The notes below the pieces were generated by a model. It made no database searches. It had not been told where the DNA came from and was given only the letters and a program-made list of their open reading frames with translations. Shown here piece by piece: positions 21,997 to 33,604 of a stretch of 64,000 nucleotides of DNA. How positions within the stretch are numbered: position 1 is the stretch's first letter; each line of letters begins with the position of its first letter. The position numbers and the translations under genes are program-made. Source of the stretch: Oxytricha trifallax (lineage: Eukaryota > Ciliophora > Spirotrichea > Sporadotrichida > Oxytrichidae); assembly GCA_000711775.1 (NCBI GenBank), contig ARYC01000602.1, positions 1-64,000 of the forward strand. Reading direction: 5' to 3'.

Positions 21997-22738
21997 CTGA
22001 ATTTAAATGAATGCTAAATTTTTTAATTCTTTAACAATTAAAAAAAAATTATATTTTTAGAATTTAAGAATTGTCAATTTTTTTTTTATCTTAATAGACA
22101 ACAAATAATTAGGGAGTAAAAATTAACCAATGGGAGGTTAAAACATCCTCCTTAATATAAAACCTCATATTAAATTGTTTCTATGTGTTGTACAAAGAAT
22201 ACAAAATCACTGATAACGATTTAAAAAGTATTACAAAGTCATAAAAAGTATTACAAAAAATAAGAAATTCTTACAAACTGTTACAAAGTTTTACCAAAAA
22301 ATTTGTATTCTAAGGAATTTGAAGAAAGCTCATAAGTCTAATAATTCCACTTAGACAGCATATTACGAATCTACAAAGAAGTTTAAGACATTAGAGTAAT
22401 TTATAAACTTCATTACATTCTTCAATGTGTATGAAAAGGATTGTATTCATTAAAGCTCAAACATTTTTAATTAACTATTCTTTAAAACTTAGTCATTCAG
22501 GGGCTTTGATAGATTGTAAAATTGTATGTAAGAGTTTGTAATACTTGAATATAGTAATTAAAGAATTAAAAAATATAAGAATAGAAGTTAATTTAGCAAA
22601 AAAAGTAAATTCAAAATTAATACTTTCAAAAAATAGTAATAATATAAAATTAGAAGTCCTGTGAATATGAGCTCTACTGTATAATTAACACTCTTCTCTT
22701 TAAATTGGTCATAATAATACGAAGAATAAACAACTGGC
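21997..22738. other. AT-rich spacer with TTACAAA-type short repeats
   Basis: Between about 22225 and 22300 the motif 'attacaaa/gttacaaa' recurs at least six times at irregular spacing. No coding block seen. Confidence 0.6.
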
Positions 22739-24110
22739 ATGGACAAGGCATCAATGAAGAAACCAAATAAGAAGCTTCAATAGGTCGCGACTTTCAACTA
22801 ATAAAAAGAGGATTCAGGATATATAGCGGAGTTTTTCAAAGATGAGCAGCTTACTGATCTAAGGTGCGAAAAGTAGAGGACAAATATTCTGGAACTTCTT
22901 TAGAAGCAAATATTATCGGGAAAAAATCTTACAAGCAGGTCAAAGTATTATTACAAGAGCGGTTTGGACCTGAAACTATCATGATGAATAAGGAATGGCT
23001 AATCATCACATTAAATGCCGGGTAATCATAATCCAAAAGAAATACTCTTTCTAAGGCATTATCATAGAATTAGAAAAAGGCCACTCCAAATTCGGGCTAA
23101 ATTGAAAAAACAAAACCAAACAACTGACCCAAAATGAATGACTAAAAATTATCAATCAGCGAATAAGAATTAATCCATAGTTAGAGTCCAAAATTTGAGG
23201 CATAATCCATATCTCAAACTAGAGACTCACAGAAGAGGAGGACCCGGAAACCTAATCAGACCAACTTCCCCGAATTTAATCAAATAGATGAACTAATCTC
23301 AAAAAAGGTTCGAAGAGCTGACAACTAACTCAATGAAGGATCTGTATGATAGACTCCTCATTATAGTACCTGAAATTCTTGAAACAGACGTATTTGCTAA
23401 CTTCAATGATTAAGTTGCTGAAGTTTGCAAAAAGGTTAAAAAAGTTAAGCAAAAGTTTAGAGATATGGACATACCAACGATTTAAGAGCTAATTAATTAG
23501 AAAAGAGAAGAAATAGAATAAACCTTTCAAATTTTAGTCTCAGATATCAAGAATGTGGCACCACAATAGGAGTTGAGACTTAAGAGTCCTTGGCCTACCA
23601 TGTAAGAAGAGAGCATGAGCGAACAGGCTCTCACAAAATCCATAAAAAGCGCTGATAAAAGAACAAAAGAATTGTCCTTGAAGTATTCCAGTTTGCTCGA
23701 AATTATAAACCAGTCTCAGTCCAAGCATGATCAGCAATATGAAATGGTAGAAAAGAACATGAAAAATGTCATTGACCAGGTTAAAAAAATTATATTGGAC
23801 CAAAAGTAAGGCGTTGCCGACAGCTGACATAGGATCTAGGAAATAAACAAATCTGTAGTTAAAAGGTTCTCTAGAGTTGAGAAACTTGATTTATAAAATT
23901 AAGGTTAACAAATATAGTAGTAATAACTTTAAAATTAATAACAAAATCAGAACCAAAATATTCAACAACATTTGAAAACTGAGGAGAAAAACAAAAGTGA
24001 TAGTCAAGATATTTAGTTGAAAATCAACAAATATAATTAGGGCAATTAGAACATTTAGAACTTTAAAATTGATAACAAAACATTTATTCATGACTATGAA
24101 ATCAGAAAGT
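22739..24110 (+). pseudogene. Coiled-coil gene with a 22-kDa-like block, frameshifted
   Basis: ATG 22739 opens MDKASMKKPNKKLQQVATF and FKDEQLTDLRC; the frame then shifts by one near 22920. The next block KVLLQERFGPETIMMNKEWL and NTLSKALSQNQKK resembles the YxPxxxE…DKKWI…AKEQRKQ block of the gene at 21166. After a further break the frame SMKDLYDRLLIIVPEILE (from 23334) runs open to about 23825 through long amphipathic stretches (KREEIEQTFQILVSDIKN, SMSEQALTKSIKSADKRTK), a clear coiled coil. A Q/N-rich tail follows to about 24100. No known function. It lies in the same direction and next to the 21166 gene; the two may be relatives or partners. Confidence 0.6.
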
Positions 24111-24226
24111 TCATTAATATAATTAAATAATTTGATTTAAAGAAAAGAAGTCAATTTAACCAACATTTATTACAATCTACTTCTATTACTTTTAAAACTT
24201 TCTTACGCCTTCAACATCTGATTACT

Positions 24227-24245
24227 CATGGGGTTTAGGGGTTTA
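24227..24245. repeat. Telomere-like G-rich run
   Basis: 'catggggtttaggggtttaaa' resembles the outer end of a TBE or a degenerate telomere repeat. No other TBE-end sequence follows, so it may be chance or a relic. Confidence 0.35.
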
Positions 24246-24797
24246 AAAGATTTTAAATTTCTGATAAACAGAGTGATCCAAATATTCCAAGGAGAACTTC
24301 AGAGTATAATTGCAATCATCGAAATTATTTTAATATTCTCTTAAACACTGTCTTAACAAACGAAAACATGAAAGATGGAAAATTTAGTTAAAGCAAAAAT
24401 ATTATAAGTACCCCTGTTAAAATAAACAGCCATTAAAAACGGACATTTTTATTGAATAGCTGTTATTTTATAATTTAAAAAGTCTTGTTTTTGCATTGCC
24501 CCCAAAATCTCAGTTAGTGAAGCAAAGAAAAACTTTTAGAATAGTCTTTTTTTACAAAGTTTCTTCTTCACTTATTGCTATGCTATCTAACTCTGATACT
24601 TCACGATTAATTTATGGTTAGATTTTAGTATTAAATAGTTAATATTTTAAACTCATTGAATTTAATCATTAACTTATATCAAATTGTCAATTAATTGGTC
24701 TCGCTTAAATTTTTAGTATGATTCTTCGACTTTCTGATTTTTAAATTCAATAAATAAGTCGAATTGAATTTTTTTATTTTATATCTTTTATTATCTG

Positions 24798-24962
24798 ATG
24801 AACGATACAACTCCCATAAGTATTGAAATTGAAGAAGATAAATAAGTTCAGGCAATGAGTGAGCAGACAGAGAAAAGATAGGATGAAAGAAGGAGACAAA
24901 ACCTGAACGAGGAAGATGGAAATCAGGAAACTAATAAAACTGAGAAGTTGGAGCAGTAATGA
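24798..24962 (+). CDS. Small acidic ORF, 54 residues, unrecognised
   Basis: ATG 24798 to TGA 24960 encodes MNDTTPISIEIEEDKQVQAM followed by a Glu/Gln/Arg-rich tail ending TEKLEQQ. It is uninterrupted with the ciliate code and compositionally unlike spacer. It may be a complete tiny gene or one segment of a split gene. Confidence 0.4.
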
Positions 24963-25163
24963 ATTACACTTTCTCCTTATATATCAGTGGTAAATTTAAG
25001 CACATTTATTTTACCTTAAGTTATTATCTATCTATATCTATCTTTTATTATCTTTTTAAAAGTTTTTCTTTGTAAAGCTAAATTTATTTACTCTTATGGT
25101 AATTACATTATATTTAATGCACTCATTAATTTACAGTCTTATCATATAGAGTTAAGTTTATTA

Positions 25164-25579
25164 TTATAGGAATACATTCGAAATTGTGAAATTAATTTAA
25201 ATTAAATAAATAATTAATTAAATTAGTGGCAGTTAAAGTTGGCCAATTTAAAAAATCTTGGGTTTATTCGATAAAGAATTTAAAATTAGCTGGACTTAAT
25301 TATTAGCGGTACTTTTTCATCTCATCCCTAGAGCGAGATAACTTCACTTTAATTTTAAACGCCTCTAAATTCATTAAAATTTAACCTCACATTAAAGTGG
25401 AGTTTATGATCCAGCATTGAGATAAAATAGTACCGCTAATAATAAAGTCCTGCGAATTTTGGGGTCTCTATCGAATGAGCCCAAGATTGTTCAAATGCCA
25501 ATATTAGCTGTCACTAATTTAATTAATTATTTATTTAATTTAAATTAATTTCACAATTTCGAATTTATTTCTACAATAT
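25164..25579. mobile_element. Palindromic MITE, copy 1
   Basis: The ends are 'ttataggaatacattcgaaatt' and its complement '…cgaatttatttctacaa'. Inner blocks 'gtggcagttaaagttggccaattta' and 'tagctggacttaattattagcggtac' are mirrored on the right. The right half is more degraded near the centre than in copies 3 and 5. No coding sequence. Confidence 0.88.
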
Positions 25580-27359
25580 TATTATCTTTATTACCCTTTA
25601 TGAAAATCCAATAATAATAATAGATTGAGTTATATAATATTCATATTCACAAGAGCATGGCTTGGGAACTTCTGGATCTCGTTTAGACAAAAGGATGTTA
25701 TTTATCTCTCATTAAGCCTCTTTGTCAAAAGAGTGGTTAATCCTATTGTTCAGGTTTGGATCTGATTAAGAATTTTTGGAAGACATCTACATTTAATATT
25801 TTATTTACTAATTTATGAATTCAAATTGAACAAAGAAATGCAGAATTGGCTTGATTTTAAACATTTCAAGCCGTTTGTCAAATGATTTTACTCTAAAACT
25901 TTGGAAAATATGATTATTTAAGTTTTATTCTTGTGGTTCTATAATATTTTGACATTAACTTGAATCCTTATGACTACATCTTTTATCAGAGCTTTCTTGA
26001 GCATTTAAATATTTTTCTTAACCGAAAAACAAATTAGCTTTGCTACCAATTCCAAGATTTATAAAAGTTTAACTTGATTAACTCTTTAGCTTTCTGCTTT
26101 GAGAGCTATTTAACTTTGAAAGCTTATGCCCATCAGCTTTAGATTTTTCAATTAAGGAATTTAAATTATTTTCAATCTAGATATGGTCTGGTATCAGCAA
26201 GTTATTATCTAATCTTGATTTACTAAATGGCTCCTCTTAAATAGTTCCTAGTTTAATGAATCTGTGATTATTTTTGTGAAGGTTGCTTAATTGATTATCT
26301 CTTTCTCTATAGTGATAAACTTCATTTTTTTCATCTTAATCACTCTCCTTTTCATCAACAGTTAATCTACGACTACTTGAGCAATCTTTTTGCTCAGATT
26401 CATGGATATTTTTAAAGATAAATAAAATCATAGTTTATATTTTCAGTAAACATAGCGCTTATTTGTTTATTTTTATTTGATTATAAGTTTCTGAAGTTTG
26501 TAAAAGTTTGATCACCTGAATTTTATTGAATCATCATAATTGAAATGAGTTAGTCATTTGATGGTCCAATCAAATTAACAGCTTAGTTTAATTATTAATA
26601 CTCTAACTACCTTCAGCTTTGCTTCCTAGATCTGGCATCCTTAATAGCCTAGAATTTTTATTCAAGCTTCTATTATTAAGAAATTCCATAGAAGTCAATC
26701 ATTTTTCAACTCTTATTACAAATTGATTAAATTTATTAGATCTGGATAGATCTGCTTTGCTCTTTTTTATTGAGGTAAAACGTAAATATTAGAGGATCTT
26801 CTGACAGGGTGATCTGGTCCTATAATACCGTTATAAGTTAATTAATGAGGAAAAGGTTTTCTTTAAATGACACCCATTGATTTTAACATCAAAGCTTTAT
26901 CAATATCAGTGAAATTATCTCCAAATAACCTTTTCTTTTTAGAGTTGTGTTTTTATTTGAAGGTCCTACTTGGTAACTATTTGCTCTATAATTTTTTGGT
27001 GTTATTGAAAGTAGATATTAAATAAGGCCAAGGAAAAAACTATTGTTTGTTGAATTTGGACTAGGAAGAGCGAGTACGAATGTTCTTTTAAATACTAAAA
27101 TTTTAGTGTCTTATAGGGTTCTCTAACAATAAAACTAGAATGGATTTCACATGTGGAAAAATCAAGCCTTATTTGGAGTCATTAAGAATATTTTACATAT
27201 CATAGGAGATATCATTCTAATTATATTAGTTGTTTTATTTTGCTTTGAATTGAAAACTGACGATTCCTCTTCACTAAAAGTCTGATGAGTTCTATTATTT
27301 TTATTAGCCGAATAATTTTCATGTTCTGATCTGCACTGTTTACATTCAGAGTTAAACTT

Positions 27360-27870
27360 AGTAACTCATATTAATAAATAACCATAAATCTAACTCAAAT
27401 TTAATAGTGAAAGTAAATTCTGATCCATTCCCTTTCTAAGATTCACAATTAATTTGCCGCCTAATAATGTTACCAACTCGCTACAAATACTGAGTCCTAA
27501 TCGAATTCCATTTGATCTTATAACTCCTTCTTCCTTCACTCTTTTTTGCCCACCTAAAATTTGAAACAAATTATTTTATGTTTCTTAAGTCATACCTTCA
27601 CCTGTATCTTTTATTGTCGTTTTCAACATTCTACAGTTACCGTTTGGGCAAATTTAAATTCTTTCAATGATATCTAGACCTCCTCAATAAACAAAACCCT
27701 TAGCAGTTTTATAAAAAATTTATAGAAAGTTATTAGGGTTAAAGTCTCATTGAATTTTTTCATTATTGTTGTAAGGTTCATTTATCATCCTAAAACTAAT
27801 AATACAACATTAATTTTTAATGTTGATTTTATTATTATGATTGTATGTTAAATTTATCTTAATTATTGGT
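27360..27870 (-). CDS. Histidine-kinase HATPase domain segment
   Basis: The minus strand reads NNFLQIFYKTAKGFVY (N-box-like region), then LKTTIKDTGEGMTQE (G1 box DxGxG), then GIRLGLSICSELVTLLGG (G2 box G-x-G-L-S-I; the first G-I-G reads G-I-R). This is the ATP-binding domain of two-component kinases, and the best-supported piece of the surrounding gene. A TGA interrupts near 27745 upstream of the N-box. No strong frame break within the G1-G2 stretch. Confidence 0.8.
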
Positions 27871-27999
27871 TTTTTAAAATGCCAAAATTAACTAGTTATT
27901 TTTTTCTCCTGAATGCATTTAAGAATAATTCCACTAACTGCTTCTTTTTTAAAGAGTTACTATAATTTTCTTAATTATAATTAATAGTATTAGATAATA

Positions 28000-29640
28000 T
28001 TATTTAATATTAAGATTAAAAATATTTAATTCATATTCAAATATTAATTACTGTTTTATATAAAAGCTTTTGGAAATATTTTATAATAATATATCATTGA
28101 TTGTGAACTATTTTAATATTTATTTTATCTCAATTGAAAAAAAAATTATTATAAATTATTGATTTTTTTTAAGTTTAAATGAGTAAATAATACAGCATTT
28201 TACAGTAAATTTAGTTTGACTTATTGATATTATTAAAATCAAATTATAATATAAAAAAAAATTTTATGCTGTTTTATACATAATATATATTTATAAATAA
28301 AAAAGTATAGAGTAGTTGGAGCATCCTTCATATCAAAAGTCCATATAAGTGCTTTACTAGAAATTTACACCTCAAATAATTCCAAAACCTCAAAGCATGC
28401 TTTTTAAAGTTCGTAGAGTACATTTTTTAATTTTAAATTTCCTTTTAAAATATTCATTGAGTCAATAAAATCCTAAACTAAAAACTACAGTATTACTCAA
28501 TGATAAAATATGTTAATTATGGATTTCTTGATAATCTTAAAGTACCATTGTTTTTAGAAAAAATAAATAAATTATCAATAAGACAGCTGAACAATTATTA
28601 ATCTTGATAATATAATATACATCATTGAAAAATATAAAATCAGTGAATAATGAATTAAGTTTTTACTTATTTTCTACAATTTAAAATTATTGATCACTTA
28701 ATTATCGTAAGTAGATTTTTTAATGAGAATGCTTTCCTTAACTTAGAGTATTTTGACCATTTTAACTTGACTTTTATCGGCTACTACCAACAATCTAATT
28801 TTCATATTGTTTCTAATTACTCCGTAAAAACGAATTAAATAATTATACAATGAATAGGTTATTAATACTTTCATTCTTTTTCATGGCACAATAAGATTAA
28901 ATTCCAAGTAATTGAATAAAAACCTAAAATTGTTTATATTTTAAAATTTCTAAAATGCAGAGTGTGTTTTATTTTAATTGAGGCTTAAAAATATATATAT
29001 TGTTAGTCTTTTAAGAGATTAATCAATAAGCAATTTAATCTAATTTAATAAATTAAATTCCAAATTAAAATCCGATATAGAAATTTTATATGATAAATGT
29101 TTAATATATTGAAATAAAAAGGAAATTATTTGGTTCCCCTATCCAAAAGGGAGCATTGGGTGTTTTATTTTATCGTGCGGATTTCTTTTCTTTTTTTTGG
29201 TTTAATATTTATGGGAGATAAAGCTAGATTTTAGATGTTTAGAACAATTACGAATTTTCTTTTTGGTTTAAAGGAAATAATAAATAAATTTTTTTAAAGA
29301 AAATTCATTGTTTTTATTTATTATAAGGCATATCAATAGGATGATACAATTTTTATATTTACTCTAGACAAACCAATCATGGAAATTAAAGGTGAAGCAT
29401 TTCATTCAAGACTGCACCAAGAAGAAATTTTTAGTATTTTTAATCTTTTTTCTGTTTTTCAAAGTTTATGATTGATGATATATTTTTATAATAATTAGTA
29501 TTTAGTTTCCTCATAAAATTAAATTGCAATTTCGCTTGCTTCAACTGACAGATTAATATCTATATTTATTGTAAATTAGTGCATATATGACTTTAAAAAA
29601 AATTAAAACTAATAAAATGCAAAGTCGATATTCTATTAGA
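28000..29640. other. Long AT-rich stretch without recognisable coding
   Basis: Homopolymer-rich DNA. Around 29135-29175 there is a short less AT-rich patch ('ggttcccctatccaaaagggagcattgggtg') with a small hairpin potential. No gene or repeat recognised. Confidence 0.5.
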
Positions 29641-29649
29641 AGACTATTG

Positions 29650-30075
29650 ATTCCATAGCGTCTTCCAAAAACTCATCGTGTTGGTATCACGGGTTGATTA
29701 GCTCGAAGTAATTTTTGTTTCGAATTTTAGAACTAATGTTGCTACTTTCCATTTGCTCATTTTGTTTTAATGGAAGTATAAATCTGTTATAAAAATTTCA
29801 AAATGAAAGAAATAAACATCCACTGAATTTATTAAACCCTTATTCTTAGGATTCATCTTTTATATGTCATATAAACTCATCCAGGTCTCCTCAAGAGTCT
29901 CATCTTTTAAATAAAATCCTTTAAAGATTTTCTTATTGAGTCCCTTTTCGTTAAAATTTTCATTATTCAAGTCTATGAATGACTTTAGCTCCTCGTTTAT
30001 ATAAGAAATTTCTCCACTGCAATTTGATATTAAAATTCCCTCGGAAAAATTGATATTGATAAATTTATATAATTT
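29650..30075 (-). CDS. PAS-like segment of the histidine-kinase gene
   Basis: The minus strand reads SEGILISNCSGEISYINEEL, the typical start of a PAS fold (GxLIxxxxGxIxYIN), followed by KSFIDLNNENFNEKGLNKKIF and LKDETLEETWMSLYDIQ. About 120 residues are open with TAA as Gln. PAS domains sense ligands or redox state upstream of kinase domains. The position upstream of the ATPase segment on the same strand supports a common gene. Confidence 0.65.
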
Positions 30076-31404
30076 AGATAAATAAGCTATTCGAATTTTA
30101 CATTTTTATGATTTATTAAATATTTTCTTGTCTTAAATTTGTATAAATTAATTGAAGTTTAAAAGTATAATAGCAATAATAATAATAATATTTTGATAAT
30201 CAATAGTTAGACGTGTATTTTATCTTTTTCTTTTTATATAGAATTTATACGCTGCACTTAAAAAGAAAAAGAGGAAATTGAAACTACAAAATTCACGCAA
30301 ATTGTCATCAATATAGTCAAATATTTTAATTTATTTATTATTGATTAATTTATTATAAGTAATAGAGAGTTTAATGGCCAAGAAAATCAGTGAGGTCTTT
30401 ATTGAAAGATCTTTGAAACAAATAATATTAGTCAACACCATATACAACAAATTACAAAGATAGAAATAAAATTTAAACATTATAGAACAATATTGGGATC
30501 TTTTTGGTAAAATTGACTCGGTTAAGCTTTTATAAGAACATTATCTGATTTAAAAAAATTTTTTTTGTCAGAACCTAAAATATCATGTACCATTGCGTAT
30601 TTGAAAAATTTGGATAAAAAAATTAGTCTTTTAAATAATTTTAAACTAGACAATTAATAATTAATCTGGCACCTCCTCCTAAGAAAGGAAATGAAATAAT
30701 TAGGCCTATAATTGAGAACTAAGCAAGTTAATTAATGAGGGATTAATAAAGACTTTCATTTAAGGGGTCATAAATTCTACCAGAAGTTTTCAATAATCTT
30801 TAATAGAACTGTATAACATAAGCTATTCTATAATTTTTAATTATGATATGCTTGAATAGTTTTACATTCTTATTTGAAATTGAGTAGGATAAATTTAATG
30901 ATACTGCCCCTTTAAAAAGTGAGAGGTGAATGAGAAAGTGAAATATGCAGTAAGTTAGTTGTTTTACTTAAGTTTAACTTACTGAAGCTTCATGATTTAT
31001 AATTGCTAATATTGGAAGTTTATTTTCACTGGCTCTTTGACTATGTTTTTGTCTTCTCATTAAAATTAGATGAGAAAACCTTAAAAGTGGATTATTTTTG
31101 GAGGAGTTCTTTTATCATGAGCCGCACATCAGGTTGCCAGTCAATTAGTTCAGTAATAATAAATATACTGAAAAAATTAACTTGATTTTATTCACTAACT
31201 ACTAAGAACTTAGCAGAAAATGCCAGCAAAAACTCAAGTCTTTTGAATTTACTAATTATTGCCATAAATAGGATCATAATTGTAGATCCAATACAAGACA
31301 GATAGAGATTAATAATTTCTTCTGGATCATTGATGATGATTAATGATTTAAAATCATAATATTTTAACATATCACTGTTTAATACTAAAATTAAACCATC
31401 AATT

Positions 31405-31990
31405 TTAGTCGTGACGTAGACGTATCTGAGTGAGTTGACGTGGAAAACTTCCGTGACGTGGCAGTCATAAAGTAGAAAACTCCGAAAAAACCATTCTCGC
31501 TATTACCTAATCTTCTCCCAAAATCAAGATGTCACCACAGTTTGTACCTGGGGACAGAGCATGTGAGATCCAACTTAGTAACAGAAGATGGAGAAAAACG
31601 CTTACCGGTCCCACCGCTTCTGGTAAACGTAATCCCTATCCTTTCGCTGTGGTAGCTTCAGCACCCTAACCCGGTGTGGGAGAAAAATCCTTATCGTTGG
31701 CTTCAATAGTTTCCGTCTTCTCACTTTCGAAGGCAGAGCGTACTTTCATCCTGATCCCTATTACCTAGGAAACTGAACTCAAGCCAGGTAACTCATCTGT
31801 GCAGGGAAATCCTTAGCGTGCATACGACTCGAAGAGTCTAGGATCTGACAGATTGAACCCCGCCGACTGGTCCCTCATGCGTTGCGCCCAGCAACCCCCT
31901 ACCTGACTTCTGTAGGCCTTAGTGTAGTAGAAAACTCTATTAGAAAGTCTCCAGCCTCGGGCCCCTGTGGGTCACCCTATCCTTATAACT
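31405..31990. repeat. GC-rich ~590-bp island, retroposon-like
   Basis: A block of near-balanced base composition in strongly AT-rich surroundings, with no coding frame. It shares GGGAGAAAAATCC with the element at 52903-53577. On the minus strand GGTTCAATC (about 31851-31859) matches the polymerase III B box. It separates two coding-like segments of the histidine-kinase gene. No clear tail or target duplication was found; a structured RNA gene or a different retroposon family is possible. Confidence 0.55.
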
Positions 31991-31999
31991 TTCTAATTT

Positions 32000-32800
32000 A
32001 ATAATTTCTGTATCATTCATATAGTCTAAACTCCATCTTTATCTTTTTTTCCAATAAATTAAGGCTCCTAAGAAACACACCAAAGTCACTATAGATACTA
32101 TAAAATTTGACATTTTTATTATTATGCTTTATGTTTGATACAAATTAATAATAATTCATATCAAAAATTTATATTCAATTTTTATTAAAAACATTAAATT
32201 TTAAAATCATCCATTTTATAGGAGGTTGAACAATTTTTTTTAGTCATTTTATGGTAGTTTGTTTTCAAATTTTTGAGACTTATATGTATATATTTTTTTT
32301 TACATAGATAATTTAATATAATATTTAATGATAAAAAATTAGATAGGTATTAAAAATATTTGCATATCAATTTAAAAATAAATTTTATTGTATTACATTT
32401 AATAATCGTATTCAATATTAAGCATCTATCATTATATTACTATTGTATATATAGTATATTTTGATTCTTTAATAAAATTAAAGCTAAAATCAATGATTAT
32501 TTCCACTAATTTTAAGGATTATGTTCAAGCACTTTTGTTGTAGAATTTAGAAAACTTTTTATGTTAAATAAGTAATTTGATATATTAATTAAACTGCAAT
32601 ATTTTTATTTGAAAAAAAATAATAATAAACCGAATTGTTTAACAAAATTGCTTGTTTTACAATTTTTTTCCAAAAATTATTTAAAAAATGAATATACACT
32701 CTTATAAATTATTTTAAGTTTTCTAATGATTGTTTATTTTTATATTATTACATATCTAATCAAGTATATAAAAATAATTCTCCAAATTAAAGTAATTTAA
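32000..32800. other. AT-rich spacer
   Basis: No coding block or repeat recognised on either strand. Confidence 0.5.
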
Positions 32801-33604
32801 TTTTCATCATTTTTGTCTCTTCTCTATAAGACACAACAAGCCCATTAAACATAGCAAGTTGTTAGTACCTATATCTGACCAAATTCCCCAATTAAGTTAT
32901 ATCATTTTTTGCCAGATTCTCAAGCTCATCCTTGAGATTACATTAAAAACTTATCGAAAAGCCGATTATTGTGCTCATAATATCAGTTCTCTTAAAAATT
33001 GAAAATGGGCTGAATATGTTAAATACAAGGTCACAACCAGAAGATAACAAGTCAATCAAAAAGTGTCTGATGCATTCAAATAAAGGTGATTTCATATTTA
33101 TAGTAGAGATCTTTAGAAGTTCCTTCATGTGGAAGAATCTTATTTTTACTATTGTTAATCATTTATGAAATCATTATTTTTATTTTATTACATTAAGATT
33201 CTTAAAAGTTTCCTTTTATTTATGCTCTTATTCGTTGAACTAATCCTTAGCTATTTCATTAATTTTAATTCAATATTTACCTTAATATTTTAATATTCTC
33301 CAAATTTAAATGGTTTTATAAATTATAGAATAGCTTAAATGTAATTAATTATTTAAATGAAATAAAAAATAGACTTTTAAAGAAAAAAATTTAATCGGGC
33401 TCTTTATATTCCTTATCAATTATTTTTAAGTTCCATTATTAAAATTAATACAAAAAAATGCTTGTCATCCATTTTTGAGAATCATTTATCTATTTTTTCA
33501 AATCACTTTAATCATATGAAATGAATATTGCCTGTCATTTTAATCTCTATTGAATGAGACAAATCATTTCAATTTCATAATATTTAAATTCAAAATTATT
33601 AAAG

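Larger units (their letters stand above)
25650..33130 (-). pseudogene. PAS/histidine-kinase-like gene in scattered segments (overall span)
   Basis: Segments on the minus strand, in order: 33130-32810 (MKSPLFECIRHFLIDLL, later QCNLKDELENLAKND), 31370-31000 (hydrophobic IGSTIMILFMAIISKF, then ELIDWQPDVRLMIKELL), 30075-29650 (PAS-like), 27870-27360 (ATPase domain) and 27350-25650 (Ser/Asn-rich tail, for example LIEKSKADGHKLSKLNSSQS). The order hydrophobic region, PAS, ATPase fits the hybrid histidine kinases that are abundant in ciliates. That all segments form one gene is inference; the gaps (28.0-29.6 and 31.4-32.8 kb) are large and AT-rich or filled by a retroposon-like element. I cannot place the phospho-acceptor His or a receiver domain with confidence. 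Confidence 0.55.

Noticed and set aside
23540..24091. Hydrophobic minus-strand frames resembling membrane proteins
   Set aside because: They are antisense to the charged coiled-coil and Q/N coding sequence on the plus strand, whose complement gives Leu/Ile/Val-rich shadows.
24227..24245. A further TBE end at the telomere-like run
   Set aside because: No terminal-repeat sequence beyond the G-rich run and no TBE gene next to it.
30373..30600. Small plus-strand frame starting MAKKISEVFIERSLKQI with a weak RRM-like look
   Set aside because: The similarity rests on one short block (EQYWDLFGKIDSVKLL), and the region lies amid minus-strand segments; not enough to call a gene.
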